DNA of 15,845 bases. Origin: Methanospirillum hungatei (GTDB taxonomy: Archaea; Halobacteriota; Methanomicrobia; Methanomicrobiales; Methanospirillaceae). The translations under genes and the position numbers were made by a program. The notes beneath the pieces were generated by a model, which searched no databases, was not told where the DNA came from, and saw only the letters and a list, made by a program, of their open reading frames with translations. This document shows positions 7,428 to 14,276 of the stretch, in pieces. Each line of letters starts with the position of its first letter. The first letter of the stretch is position 1. The DNA lies in contig NZ_JAIWNS010000125.1 of assembly GCF_020216685.1 (NCBI RefSeq), positions 1 through 15,845 on the forward strand, given 5' to 3'.

Positions 7428-8528
7428 TTAATGTACCGGTGAATAATCAGTTCTCCGCTCTACCAGAGTTCTTCCGAGATCCTCAGAAATATACAGCATA
7501 TCTGCAGGGTCCAGGTATTCACCAGCCTTTGCACCAGCCGATGATGATATACTCTCTTCATAGAGAGTGCCTCCGATATCGTTCGCACCGGACATAAGGC
7601 CAATCTGTACCATTTTAAGCCCGAGCTTTACCCAGGAGACCTGGATGTTCGTAAAATTATCCAGGAAGAGTCGTGAGACGGCGATCATGAGCATGTCCTC
7701 TCTTCCGGTAGCTCCCGGACGTGCCATACCCTTCCTGTACAGGGGAGTCCCGGGATGAATGAACGACAGCGGGACAAATTCAGTAAAACCATGAGTCTCA
7801 TCCTGAATGTCCCGTAAAATGGAAAGATGCCGGACCTGATCTGTGACCGACTCACAATGTCCGTACATGATGGTCGCAGTTGACCTTATCCCTAAGTTAT
7901 GTGATTCTTTTATAATTCGTACCCAGTCATCAGTGGATATTTTCTCCGGGCAGATAACATCACGGATCTCATCGACAAGAATCTCTGCTGCAGTCCCACA
8001 TAATGTTCCGACACTGGCATCCCTGAACGCTTCAAGTACTTCCCGTGTAGAGCATCCTGTTTTTCTCGCCGCATATGCAACTTCCATCGGATTTGAGGCA
8101 TGGATATGGACTCCTGGTGCATTCTCCCTGATTGCCCGGTAGATAGAGAGATATGAGTTCAGGTCATATGCAGGATGCAGTCCGCTCACGGTACATATCT
8201 CAGTTACCCCCCGTGATGCTGCAAGTGCTGCTTTCTCTCCAACTTCCTCCGGTGTCAGTTCAAAGGCGTTTGAATCACCAGGTTTACAGGAATATCCACA
8301 AAACCCACAGGAATTTACACACACATTCGAGCAGTTGATATTCTGGTTTTTCACCCAGGTGACAGCATTGCCACATCTCTTCTCCCGGAGTGCATCAGCA
8401 GCTGCAGTGATCAGAAAAGATGAGCGATCCCGGACTTTAAACAGGCTTTCTGCCTCAGTGACAGTCAGGCGATGGCCCTCACTCACATCATCCAGCAACG
8501 TTTTCAGTTCTTGGAGGTTTCCTGTCAT
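7428..8528 (-). CDS. cofH: FO synthase subunit 2 (CofH), radical SAM enzyme of F420 synthesis
   Basis: 5-amino-6-(D-ribitylamino)uracil--L-tyrosine 4-hydroxyphenyl transferase. It joins a tyrosine-derived fragment to the flavin precursor, and CofG then completes FO, the chromophore of coenzyme F420. The 366-residue length fits (M. jannaschii CofH is about 360). The radical SAM cluster motif is Cys70-x3-Cys74-x2-Cys77 (CVNSCGFC). Also present are the CofH/MqnC-type blocks SGLHPAYDLNSYLSIYRAI, HASNPMEVAYAA, GTLCGTAAEI, ATIMYGHCES, FVPLSFIHPGTPL and the C-terminal GANDIGGTLYEESIS. The ATG at 8528 (MTGNLQEL) gives the expected N-terminus; the frame is open for 23 more codons. No Shine-Dalgarno is evident, and TTATACTTTATC lies shortly upstream. 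CofG is not in this window. MqnC/MqnE relatives are less likely in a methanogen. Confidence 0.94.
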   Translation of the reverse strand: MTGNLQELKTLLDDVSEGHRLTVTEAESLFKVRDRSSFLITAAADALREKRCGNAVTWVKNQNINCSNVCVNSCGFCGYSCKPGDSNAFELTPEEVGEKAALAASRGVTEICTVSGLHPAYDLNSYLSIYRAIRENAPGVHIHASNPMEVAYAARKTGCSTREVLEAFRDASVGTLCGTAAEILVDEIRDVICPEKISTDDWVRIIKESHNLGIRSTATIMYGHCESVTDQVRHLSILRDIQDETHGFTEFVPLSFIHPGTPLYRKGMARPGATGREDMLMIAVSRLFLDNFTNIQVSWVKLGLKMVQIGLMSGANDIGGTLYEESISSSAGAKAGEYLDPADMLYISEDLGRTLVERRTDYSPVH

Positions 8529-8685
8529 GGTTCTTATGATAAAGTATAATGGTGCAAAAGTATGAATGTTTACTCTCGCTGTGGTGCAGGCTCTCAATTA
8601 TATCGGGAATAGGAAATCATCGATGATATGAGTTTTGCACATACTTTCTTCAGGTAGAAAAACTAAACATCAATTATTACTATCC

Positions 8686-8697
8686 GGAGTGGGTTTG
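8686..8697 (+). promoter_or_regulatory. Ribosome binding site and TTG start of aIF1A
   Basis: GGAG at 8686-8689, a five-base spacer, then TTG at 8695. It decides the start because the frame has no ATG before the conserved domain. Confidence 0.6.
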
Positions 8698-9036
8698 ATT
8701 AGTAATATTGACGATGAATGGGAAGAGGAAGTAGTTGCATCTGAAAAGGCCGGTCTGGAAGATGAAATTATCCGTGTTCGCCTGCCTAAAAAATCCAATA
8801 ATGAGCAGTTTGCAATTGCGGAGCTGATGATGGGGGCAAATCACATCAGGGTCCGGTGCTCTGATGGGGTTACCCGTCTTGGCAGAATTAAAGGGAAGAT
8901 GAAAAAACGGGCCTGGATACGGGAGGGTGATATTATCATCATCGTGCCCTGGAGTTTCCAGGACGACAAATGCGACATAACCTACCGGTACACTCCTCCT
9001 CAGCGGGACTGGCTCCGTCGGAATAATTATCTGTAA
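8695..9036 (+). CDS. eif1A: Translation initiation factor aIF1A, probable TTG start
   Basis: Archaeal homologue of eIF1A/bacterial IF1. It binds the small ribosomal subunit A site and assists start selection. The S1-like OB fold is clear: IIRVRLPKKSNNEQFAIAELMMGANHIRVRCSDGVTRLGRIKGK split over its strands, then WIREGDIIIIVPW and the C-terminal YRYTPPQRDWLRRNNYL. No in-frame ATG precedes the conserved part. The TTG at 8695 has GGAG (8686-8689) five bases upstream and yields 113 residues, a normal size. A GTG at 8689 and a TTG at 8635 are weaker choices. The N-terminal tail is strongly acidic (IDDEWEEEV...GLEDE), where I would expect a short basic or polar tail, so this may be a divergent paralogue. 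It diverges from cofH. Confidence 0.92.
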   Translation: MISNIDDEWEEEVVASEKAGLEDEIIRVRLPKKSNNEQFAIAELMMGANHIRVRCSDGVTRLGRIKGKMKKRAWIREGDIIIIVPWSFQDDKCDITYRYTPPQRDWLRRNNYL

Positions 9037-9243
9037 TTATCCTTATATCTCATCCCTTTCCTAAACCAGAAGATTCAGGCATATTCTTTGCTGTGTGCTG
9101 ATCCCCTCATGAGTGACGTATCATGGGATGAGAGGAAAAAAAGGCGAATTATCTGCAGATCTATCCTGTAAATTTTGCTATAGATGGGGTATTTTCTCGC
9201 CATGCCTCCCCAAAGACGTGGTTAATTCACCTCACCGTGCAGT

Positions 9244-9257
9244 GCAAAATCTTTTAG
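9244..9257 (+). promoter_or_regulatory. TATA-like box of first receiver-PAS gene
   Basis: AAAATCTTTTAG lies about 28-30 bases before the ATG pair at 9279/9282, with no Shine-Dalgarno between. This is the pattern of a near-leaderless archaeal promoter. The rest of the 9037-9278 gap holds a 10-base palindrome ATCTGCAGAT (9151-9160), a weak TGGGG/CCCCA hairpin (9185-9212) and nothing else I recognise. Confidence 0.4.
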
Positions 9258-9281
9258 TTGTATCCATACATCCATAACATG

Positions 9282-10715
9282 ATGATTTCTGTCCTCTGTG
9301 TGGACGATGAGCCAAATATGCTCTACTTATCAAAGGCATTTCTCGAGAAAACCGGAGAATTTGTCGTTGATACGGCATCATCTGCACAAGAGGCACTCAC
9401 GCGCTTACAACAAACCGAGTATGATATCATCGTCTCTGATTATATCATGCCGGTATTATCCGGGCTGGATTTCCTGCGCACGCTCAGAAAACAAGGAAAT
9501 CAGACTCCCTTTATCCTGGTATCCTGTCGTGGCCAGGAGATGGAGATTGTAGAGGCGATTAATGACGGATTATCCGGATATCTCACGAAAGAAGGTGATC
9601 CAGCCTATAATTTTGCCATGCTCTCACATCGGATCAATCAGGTCGTGTCCCTGAAGAGATCTGAAGAGGGATGGAAAGAGAGTGAAGAGCGGTTCCGGTT
9701 TTTATATACTCACATGGCCGAAGGGGTTGCTCTCTTCACGCTCATCAGGGATGAGAACGGGAATCCGGTTGATTTCAGGTTTGAAGATGTAAACCTCCGG
9801 TATGAGGAGATATTCAATTATACAGCCGATATGGTCAGGGGGAGATGTATATCAGATATTATCGGGTATGTCCCCTGTCTTCTGGCTTGCAGTTCGGTGG
9901 TTGAATCAAAAACCCCAATCTTCTTTGAAAAATTTCTCGCACGGCCTTCTAAATATTTCTCCATATCCGTATCTCCCTGGCTTGAAACCGGTTTTGCTAT
10001 GATTTTTTCAGATATCACCCGGAGAGTAAAGGCTGAAGAGCAGCTGAGAGAGACGAGTGAATATCTTCAGAAGCTCATCACTCATGCCGGGACACCGATC
10101 ATCGTCTGGGATAAAGAAGGGAACATCACCCAGGTAAATCAGGCATTTGAGGATCTTACCGGATATACCCAGGATGACCTGATCGGCAAGACCATCCGGT
10201 GCATCCTGCCCGAACATGAAGCCGAACGGTTGTTTTCAATCATCCATCTCACCAGCCTTGGCATGCATCTTGAATCGACCGAGATACCGGTCAGGATTAA
10301 AACCGGAGATATCAGGACACTGAAGTGGAATTCAGCGAATATTATGGATAATCACGGATCACTCCGGGCAACCATCGCCCTTGGAGTTGATATCACCAGG
10401 GAGAAAGAACTTGAAGAGGAGAATGCAACCGCAGTCTTCCAGCTCAAACGAAACCTTGCAGAGCTTGCAATCCTCAACGACGGGATTAGAAACCCGCTTG
10501 CGGTAATTCTTGCCTGCGCAGAGTTTCAGGATGAGACATCCTACTCCCGGATTATGCACCAGGTCTGGGAGATAGATAAGATGATCGATCAGCTGGACAG
10601 CCGGTGGATAGAATCAGAAAAGATCCTGAAGTTTCTTGAAAAACATTATCGTATCGGGTATACCGGCAAATCCGGAAAATACGAGAGTTCAGATCTGAAT
10701 CAGGGATCTGGGTGA
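9282..10715 (+). CDS. Receiver-PAS-PAS protein with histidine-less HisKA-like tail
   Basis: Soluble two-component protein of about 477 residues with no membrane segment. The receiver domain (1-120) is intact: Asp8, Asp9, phospho-acceptor Asp53 (IIVSDYIMP), Ser81 and Lys103. Two PAS domains follow (about 137-250, ending FSDITRRVKAEE; about 260-375, ending LGVDITREKELEE). The tail near residue 400 reads ELAILNDGIRNPLAVI. It aligns with a HisKA H-box (xxHELRTPLxxI) but has Asp in place of His, and no ATP-binding domain follows, so it cannot be a normal kinase. ATG codons at 9279 and 9282 are both possible. I use 9282 because the next gene starts with the same MISVLxVDDEP. First gene of the signalling cluster, 66 bases before the second. 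No DNA-binding domain, so output is probably by protein contact. Confidence 0.88.
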   Translation: MISVLCVDDEPNMLYLSKAFLEKTGEFVVDTASSAQEALTRLQQTEYDIIVSDYIMPVLSGLDFLRTLRKQGNQTPFILVSCRGQEMEIVEAINDGLSGYLTKEGDPAYNFAMLSHRINQVVSLKRSEEGWKESEERFRFLYTHMAEGVALFTLIRDENGNPVDFRFEDVNLRYEEIFNYTADMVRGRCISDIIGYVPCLLACSSVVESKTPIFFEKFLARPSKYFSISVSPWLETGFAMIFSDITRRVKAEEQLRETSEYLQKLITHAGTPIIVWDKEGNITQVNQAFEDLTGYTQDDLIGKTIRCILPEHEAERLFSIIHLTSLGMHLESTEIPVRIKTGDIRTLKWNSANIMDNHGSLRATIALGVDITREKELEEENATAVFQLKRNLAELAILNDGIRNPLAVILACAEFQDETSYSRIMHQVWEIDKMIDQLDSRWIESEKILKFLEKHYRIGYTGKSGKYESSDLNQGSG

Positions 10716-10743
10716 TCTCTTCCTTCTTATGATGAATGCCACA

Positions 10744-10753
10744 ACCTTTAATC
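10744..10753 (+). promoter_or_regulatory. TATA-like box of second receiver-PAS gene
   Basis: ACCTTTAATC lies about 33 bases before the ATG at 10782, with no Shine-Dalgarno in between. It suggests the gene has its own promoter with a very short leader. Confidence 0.4.
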
Positions 10754-10781
10754 ATCGTATACGCGAGAACTTCCATCAGAT

Positions 10782-11912
10782 ATGATCTCTGTGCTTTTTG
10801 TCGATGATGAACCGGTCCTGGTTGATATTGGACGTCTGTTTCTTAAACGGGCAGGAGATTTTTCGGTAACAGGGGTTTTGTCAGGGAAGGAGGCAGTCAG
10901 TCTTCTCCAGGAGAACACCTATGATGTAATCATCTCTGACTACCAGATGCCGGGTATGAATGGTATTGAACTCCTCCGTTTTGTGAGAAAACAGTGTGGT
11001 GATATCCCTTTCATCCTTTTTACCGGCCGTGGTGATGAGGCGATTGCCCAAGATGCGGTCAACACCGGAGTGGACTTTTATGTCCAGAAAGGGGGCGACC
11101 CCAAGCTGCAGTTTGCAGATATTGCCCATAAGATAGAGACAGCAGTCGAGCGGAGACGGGCACTTCAGGCAATAAAAGCATCAGAGCAGCGGTTTCATGA
11201 CATCATCAATTTTCTCCCCGACGCAACCTTTGCCATCAACACTGAGGGGATCATCATCGCCTGGAACCGGGAGATTGAACGGATCACCGGTACCCGTGCT
11301 GAAGACATGATTGGGAGAGGTGCATATGCCCATGCGGTCCCGTTTTACGGGTCAAGACGGCCCATGATCATCGATCTGCTTCTCCGTCCTGATCCCGGGG
11401 TTGAAGCGTCCTACCCGTCACTTCACCGGGAGGATCTTATCATCACCGCAGAGGGAGTATTGCATATCTCCGGAAGGAAACATTTCTTCCTGGCCAGGGC
11501 GTCATTCCTGTATGATCAGCATGGGAACATAGCAGGAGCGATAGAGAGTCTCCGGGATATTACCCCTCAGAAAGAGTCAGAAGAAAAGCTGGTAAGAATT
11601 ATCAGGCATCTGCCGGTAGGTCTGCAGTTATTCAGGATAGAGGCTGATGGACGACTGGTCTGTCATGGCGGCAATCCGGCTGCTGAAGAGATGACCGGGA
11701 TTAGCGGGAGATGTTCCCCTGGAAAAGCGATAGAAGAGGTTTTTCCTGATGAAGAAGGCCGGAAGATATGCACCATTTGCAGAAAGATTGCCATGGAAGG
11801 TGGTCGGGACTCCATAGACAATGTCCCTCTTTCAGCTGACGGATGTGTAAAACACTATACTATCAGGATGTTTCAGACAGACCCTGGAGAAGTCGCAGTG
11901 CTTTATATCTGA
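10782..11912 (+). CDS. Receiver-PAS-PAS response regulator, short at the C-terminus
   Basis: Soluble 376-residue signalling protein. The receiver domain has Asp8, Asp9, Asp53 (VIISDYQMP), Thr81 and Lys103, all the residues needed for phosphorylation. The first PAS (about 130-262) is complete and ends IESLRDITPQKESEEKL. The second PAS (about 268-376) begins IIRHLPVGLQLFRIEADG and ends GEVAVLYI at the stop codon, lacking the usual closing DIT motif and any kinase or output domain. It may be a natural end with the last PAS strand just complete, or a protein shortened by mutation. Its start (MISVLFVDDEP) parallels that of the gene before, so the two receivers look like duplicates that diverged. 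Next is the V4R gene, 58 bases away. Confidence 0.87.
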   Translation: MISVLFVDDEPVLVDIGRLFLKRAGDFSVTGVLSGKEAVSLLQENTYDVIISDYQMPGMNGIELLRFVRKQCGDIPFILFTGRGDEAIAQDAVNTGVDFYVQKGGDPKLQFADIAHKIETAVERRRALQAIKASEQRFHDIINFLPDATFAINTEGIIIAWNREIERITGTRAEDMIGRGAYAHAVPFYGSRRPMIIDLLLRPDPGVEASYPSLHREDLIITAEGVLHISGRKHFFLARASFLYDQHGNIAGAIESLRDITPQKESEEKLVRIIRHLPVGLQLFRIEADGRLVCHGGNPAAEEMTGISGRCSPGKAIEEVFPDEEGRKICTICRKIAMEGGRDSIDNVPLSADGCVKHYTIRMFQTDPGEVAVLYI

Positions 11913-11937
11913 AACCTAGGCATAAGATGAGGAAAGT

Positions 11938-11946
11938 GATTATAGG
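11938..11946 (+). promoter_or_regulatory. TATA-like box of the V4R/kinase pair
   Basis: GATTATAGG is centred about 28 bases before the ATG at 11971, with no Shine-Dalgarno. It fits a leaderless promoter for the V4R gene and the following kinase. Confidence 0.45.
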
Positions 11947-11970
11947 TACCAGAAACATACGAGATACAAT

Positions 11971-12495
11971 ATGGGCCAGTCAAGAAAATACGAGTTCAAA
12001 TGGGAACTATTAGGCGATATAGAGAAGGGCAGGCCGAATCTGGGAAATACTACCCGGCTTGAGGTGTACCGGCTCATGCAATATACGCTCCGTGACGTGC
12101 TTGAGCAGCGGTATGGTGATGAAGAAGCAGACAAAATCTTCAGGGAGGCCGGAAAGTTATCCGGAAGGGAGTTTTTTCACCACCTGCTTTCCGGATGCAC
12201 CGGGATGCATGATTTCATCAGGAAATTCCAGGAATCACTCCGGGAGCTGGGTATCGGAATTCTCCGGGTTGAGGAGGCAGATGAGATCAGTGGCAGTTTT
12301 ATCCTCACCGTTGCGGAGGATCTTGACTGTTCAGGACTACCTGAGCTGAATTATCCGGTATGTACCTTTGACGAAGGCTTTATCCGGGGTATTCTTGAAG
12401 AGATGACCGGAAACGAGTACGAGGTCAGAGAGGTTGACTGTTGGTGCACCGGAGATCGGACCTGCCGGTTTGAGGCTAATGTCCGCAGTTCCTGA
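11971..12495 (+). CDS. V4R (4-vinyl reductase) domain sensor protein
   Basis: Stand-alone V4R protein, 174 residues, soluble. V4R belongs to the HNOB/V4R superfamily of small-molecule-binding folds and often acts as a sensory input. The typical layout is visible: an N-terminal helical part with RLEVYRLMQYTLRDVLEQRYGDEEADKIFREAG, then GREFF, LGIGILRVEEAD, and the hallmark C-terminal VCTFDEGFIRGILEEMTG plus VREVDCWCTGDRTCRFEA. Cysteines at 120, 131, 157, 159 and 165 are in positions conserved in many V4R proteins and could bind a metal. The stop codon lies ten bases before the kinase ATG, so they are co-transcribed. I infer that this protein is the missing input domain of that kinase; the ligand is unknown. 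Confidence 0.85.
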   Translation: MGQSRKYEFKWELLGDIEKGRPNLGNTTRLEVYRLMQYTLRDVLEQRYGDEEADKIFREAGKLSGREFFHHLLSGCTGMHDFIRKFQESLRELGIGILRVEEADEISGSFILTVAEDLDCSGLPELNYPVCTFDEGFIRGILEEMTGNEYEVREVDCWCTGDRTCRFEANVRSS

Positions 12496-12505
12496 CAGGG
12501 TTTTT

Positions 12506-13564
12506 ATGACTGACAATTCAGGCCATGATGCACTGACCCTGATTGAAGAGGTGATTGAGAAAGGGGGAGATATCCCGGAAGATCTCCCCGGTTCTCCGGA
12601 GGACCAGGAGAAACTCAAAAGAATTCTTGGAAAGATACATGAGATGCATTCTTTTGTCTCCCGCATGTCTGAAGGGGATCTGGACGCAAAGCTCTCTTTC
12701 CGGGGCTATATTGCCGGTCCCTTGAAGGCTCTCCAGTCATCACTCCGCCACCTTACCTGGCAGGCAAAGATGATTGCAGAGGGAGATCTCTCCCAGCGGG
12801 TTGATTTTATGGGAGATTTCTCTCTTTCATTCAACCGGATGGTAGCAAATCTTGCCGATAACCGGGATCAGCTGATCAGCAGGAAGGAAGAGCTCGAACG
12901 GTCATATGTTGCCCTTTCCCAGGCAAATAACAAGCTCAATATCCTCTCTTCCATTACAAGGCATGATATTCTCAATCATGTGATGGTGATTGTGAATTAT
13001 TGTTTCCTGCTCAAGGAAGTGATTACAGATCCGAAGCTGAAGAAACAACTGGAGGCGATTGAGTTTAGCGGGAAAGAGATCCAGCACCTGATCGAGTTTA
13101 CGAGGAGTTACCAGGATCTCGGTGTTCTTGAACCGATGTGGCAGCGTATCCCGGTAATTTTTACAAATCCTACCATATCCGGTCTTGTAAAGGATATCAC
13201 CGTGCAGCTCCCGGACCAGTGTTATGAAATTTTTGCCGACCAGATGCTGGTCAAGGTGATGTATAACCTTGTTGAGAACTCGATTCGTCATGGTGGCGGC
13301 GTGAATGAGATTCGGATCTCCTATGTGGATGAACAGTCCCTTCTCCGGATTATCTACGAGGACAATGGATCCGGGATATCGGCAGATGAGAAAGAGAAGG
13401 TCTTCAAACGGGGTTATGGAAAGAATACCGGTCTTGGTCTCTTCCTTATCAGGGAGATCCTCTCTATCACCGATATCACTATCAAAGAGACCGGGACACC
13501 CGGTAAAGGGGTCAGATTTGAGATGACTGTGCCGGAGAAGTATTTCAGGAGATGTGGATCCTGA
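12506..13564 (+). CDS. Soluble HAMP-type sensor histidine kinase
   Basis: Cytoplasmic histidine kinase of 352 residues; no membrane helix and no PAS. Two HAMP-like units lie at about 50-118 (RMSEGDLDAKLSF and MIAEGDLSQRVDF), followed by a coiled coil. The H-box is SSITRHDILNHVMVI with His153. The ATPase domain shows an N-box (MYNLVENSIRHGGG, Asn254/Asn257), a G1 box (DNGSGI, Asp286) and a G2 box (GLGLFLIREIL, 309-319), so the catalytic parts appear intact. I use the ATG at 12506, ten bases after the V4R stop, with AGGG five bases upstream. An ATG at 12479 overlapping the V4R gene, with GAGG before it, is possible. Likely phosphorylates one or both receivers upstream (inference). It ends one base from convergent msrB. 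Confidence 0.9.
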   Translation: MTDNSGHDALTLIEEVIEKGGDIPEDLPGSPEDQEKLKRILGKIHEMHSFVSRMSEGDLDAKLSFRGYIAGPLKALQSSLRHLTWQAKMIAEGDLSQRVDFMGDFSLSFNRMVANLADNRDQLISRKEELERSYVALSQANNKLNILSSITRHDILNHVMVIVNYCFLLKEVITDPKLKKQLEAIEFSGKEIQHLIEFTRSYQDLGVLEPMWQRIPVIFTNPTISGLVKDITVQLPDQCYEIFADQMLVKVMYNLVENSIRHGGGVNEIRISYVDEQSLLRIIYEDNGSGISADEKEKVFKRGYGKNTGLGLFLIREILSITDITIKETGTPGKGVRFEMTVPEKYFRRCGS

Positions 13565-13565
13565 G

Positions 13566-14036
13566 CTACTCCTGCCGAATTGTGATAATTCCCGGAAAGA
13601 AGATCAGCGATGCCGAGTTTATGCAGTACCGCATCCCCGTGGGTGGTGGCCCGTCATCAAAGACATGCCCCAGGTGAGCATCACAAAGACCACAGAGAAC
13701 CTCCGTTCTCACCATTCCAAAACTCGTGTCCTGTCTGGTCCTGATGTTCATGGCAGACACCGGTCCTGAAAAACTCGGCCACCCGGTCCCTGAATCAAAT
13801 TTATCAACCGAAGAGAAGAGGTCTGTCCCACAACAGGCACACCGGTAGAGACCGGCTATCTTGGTTGCGTAAAATGCTCCGGTGAACGCCGGTTCTGTCC
13901 CTCCTTTCCTCGCAACATCAAAGACCTTTTTATCCAGGATTTGGCTCCATTCCTCGTCGGTTCTGTATACCCGTCTGATCTCCCGAATGGCTCCGGTATC
14001 AGCATGATAGATGGGGATGAGGTCAGAAGATGGCAT
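13566..14036 (-). CDS. msrB: Peptide methionine-R-sulfoxide reductase (MsrB)
   Basis: Reduces methionine-R-sulfoxide in proteins; cytoplasmic oxidative-damage repair. The 156 residues show the whole family pattern: EEWSQILDKKVFDVARKGGTEP-type start, zinc cysteines C66-x2-C69 (YRCACCG) and C115-x2-C118 (CGLCDAHLGHVFDDGP), the SGTGWPSF loop, SFGMVRTEV, and catalytic Cys138 in RYCINSASL. In the loop the usual His of SHGMVRTEV is Phe. I chose the ATG at 14036 (MPSSDL); the frame is open for 16 more codons, but those look non-coding. TTTTATC about 22 bases upstream on the minus strand may be the promoter box. With SOD it forms the oxidative-stress theme of the window, though they are not in one operon. 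Confidence 0.95.
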   Translation of the reverse strand: MPSSDLIPIYHADTGAIREIRRVYRTDEEWSQILDKKVFDVARKGGTEPAFTGAFYATKIAGLYRCACCGTDLFSSVDKFDSGTGWPSFSGPVSAMNIRTRQDTSFGMVRTEVLCGLCDAHLGHVFDDGPPPTGMRYCINSASLIFFPGIITIRQE

Positions 14037-14276
14037 ATGATATAATAGGGTGATAAAAGGGATAAATGATATTATTTTTCCCAATCCTGTTCAGGTGCTT
14101 ATATGGATTATTTTTGATAATCTTGCCTATTTGGTGATTATTGGTCATTGAGAGGGTATTGTCTATTGATTCGAACATATGGGGGTGTAGTAAATATTCG
14201 GTCCATGTTTTCATGCCCCCTTTTAAAAAATATGAAGACATTTTCCCCCGAGCAATTTTTCAGGTTGTCAAAATGG

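Noticed and set aside
9185..9212. TGGGG/CCCCA hairpin upstream of the first receiver gene as an RNA gene or riboswitch
   Set aside because: Only five base pairs around an 18-base loop, no further structure and no T run.
12902..13291. Minus-strand frame inside the histidine kinase
   Set aside because: Shadow of the H-box/ATPase coding region; no family resemblance.
14165..14180. GATTCGAAC resembling a tRNA T-loop
   Set aside because: No matching acceptor, D-arm or anticodon stem around it.
14037..14276. Short minus-strand frames in the AT-rich gap beside msrB
   Set aside because: No start signal, odd composition, and one overlaps the msrB promoter; the gap is better read as non-coding.
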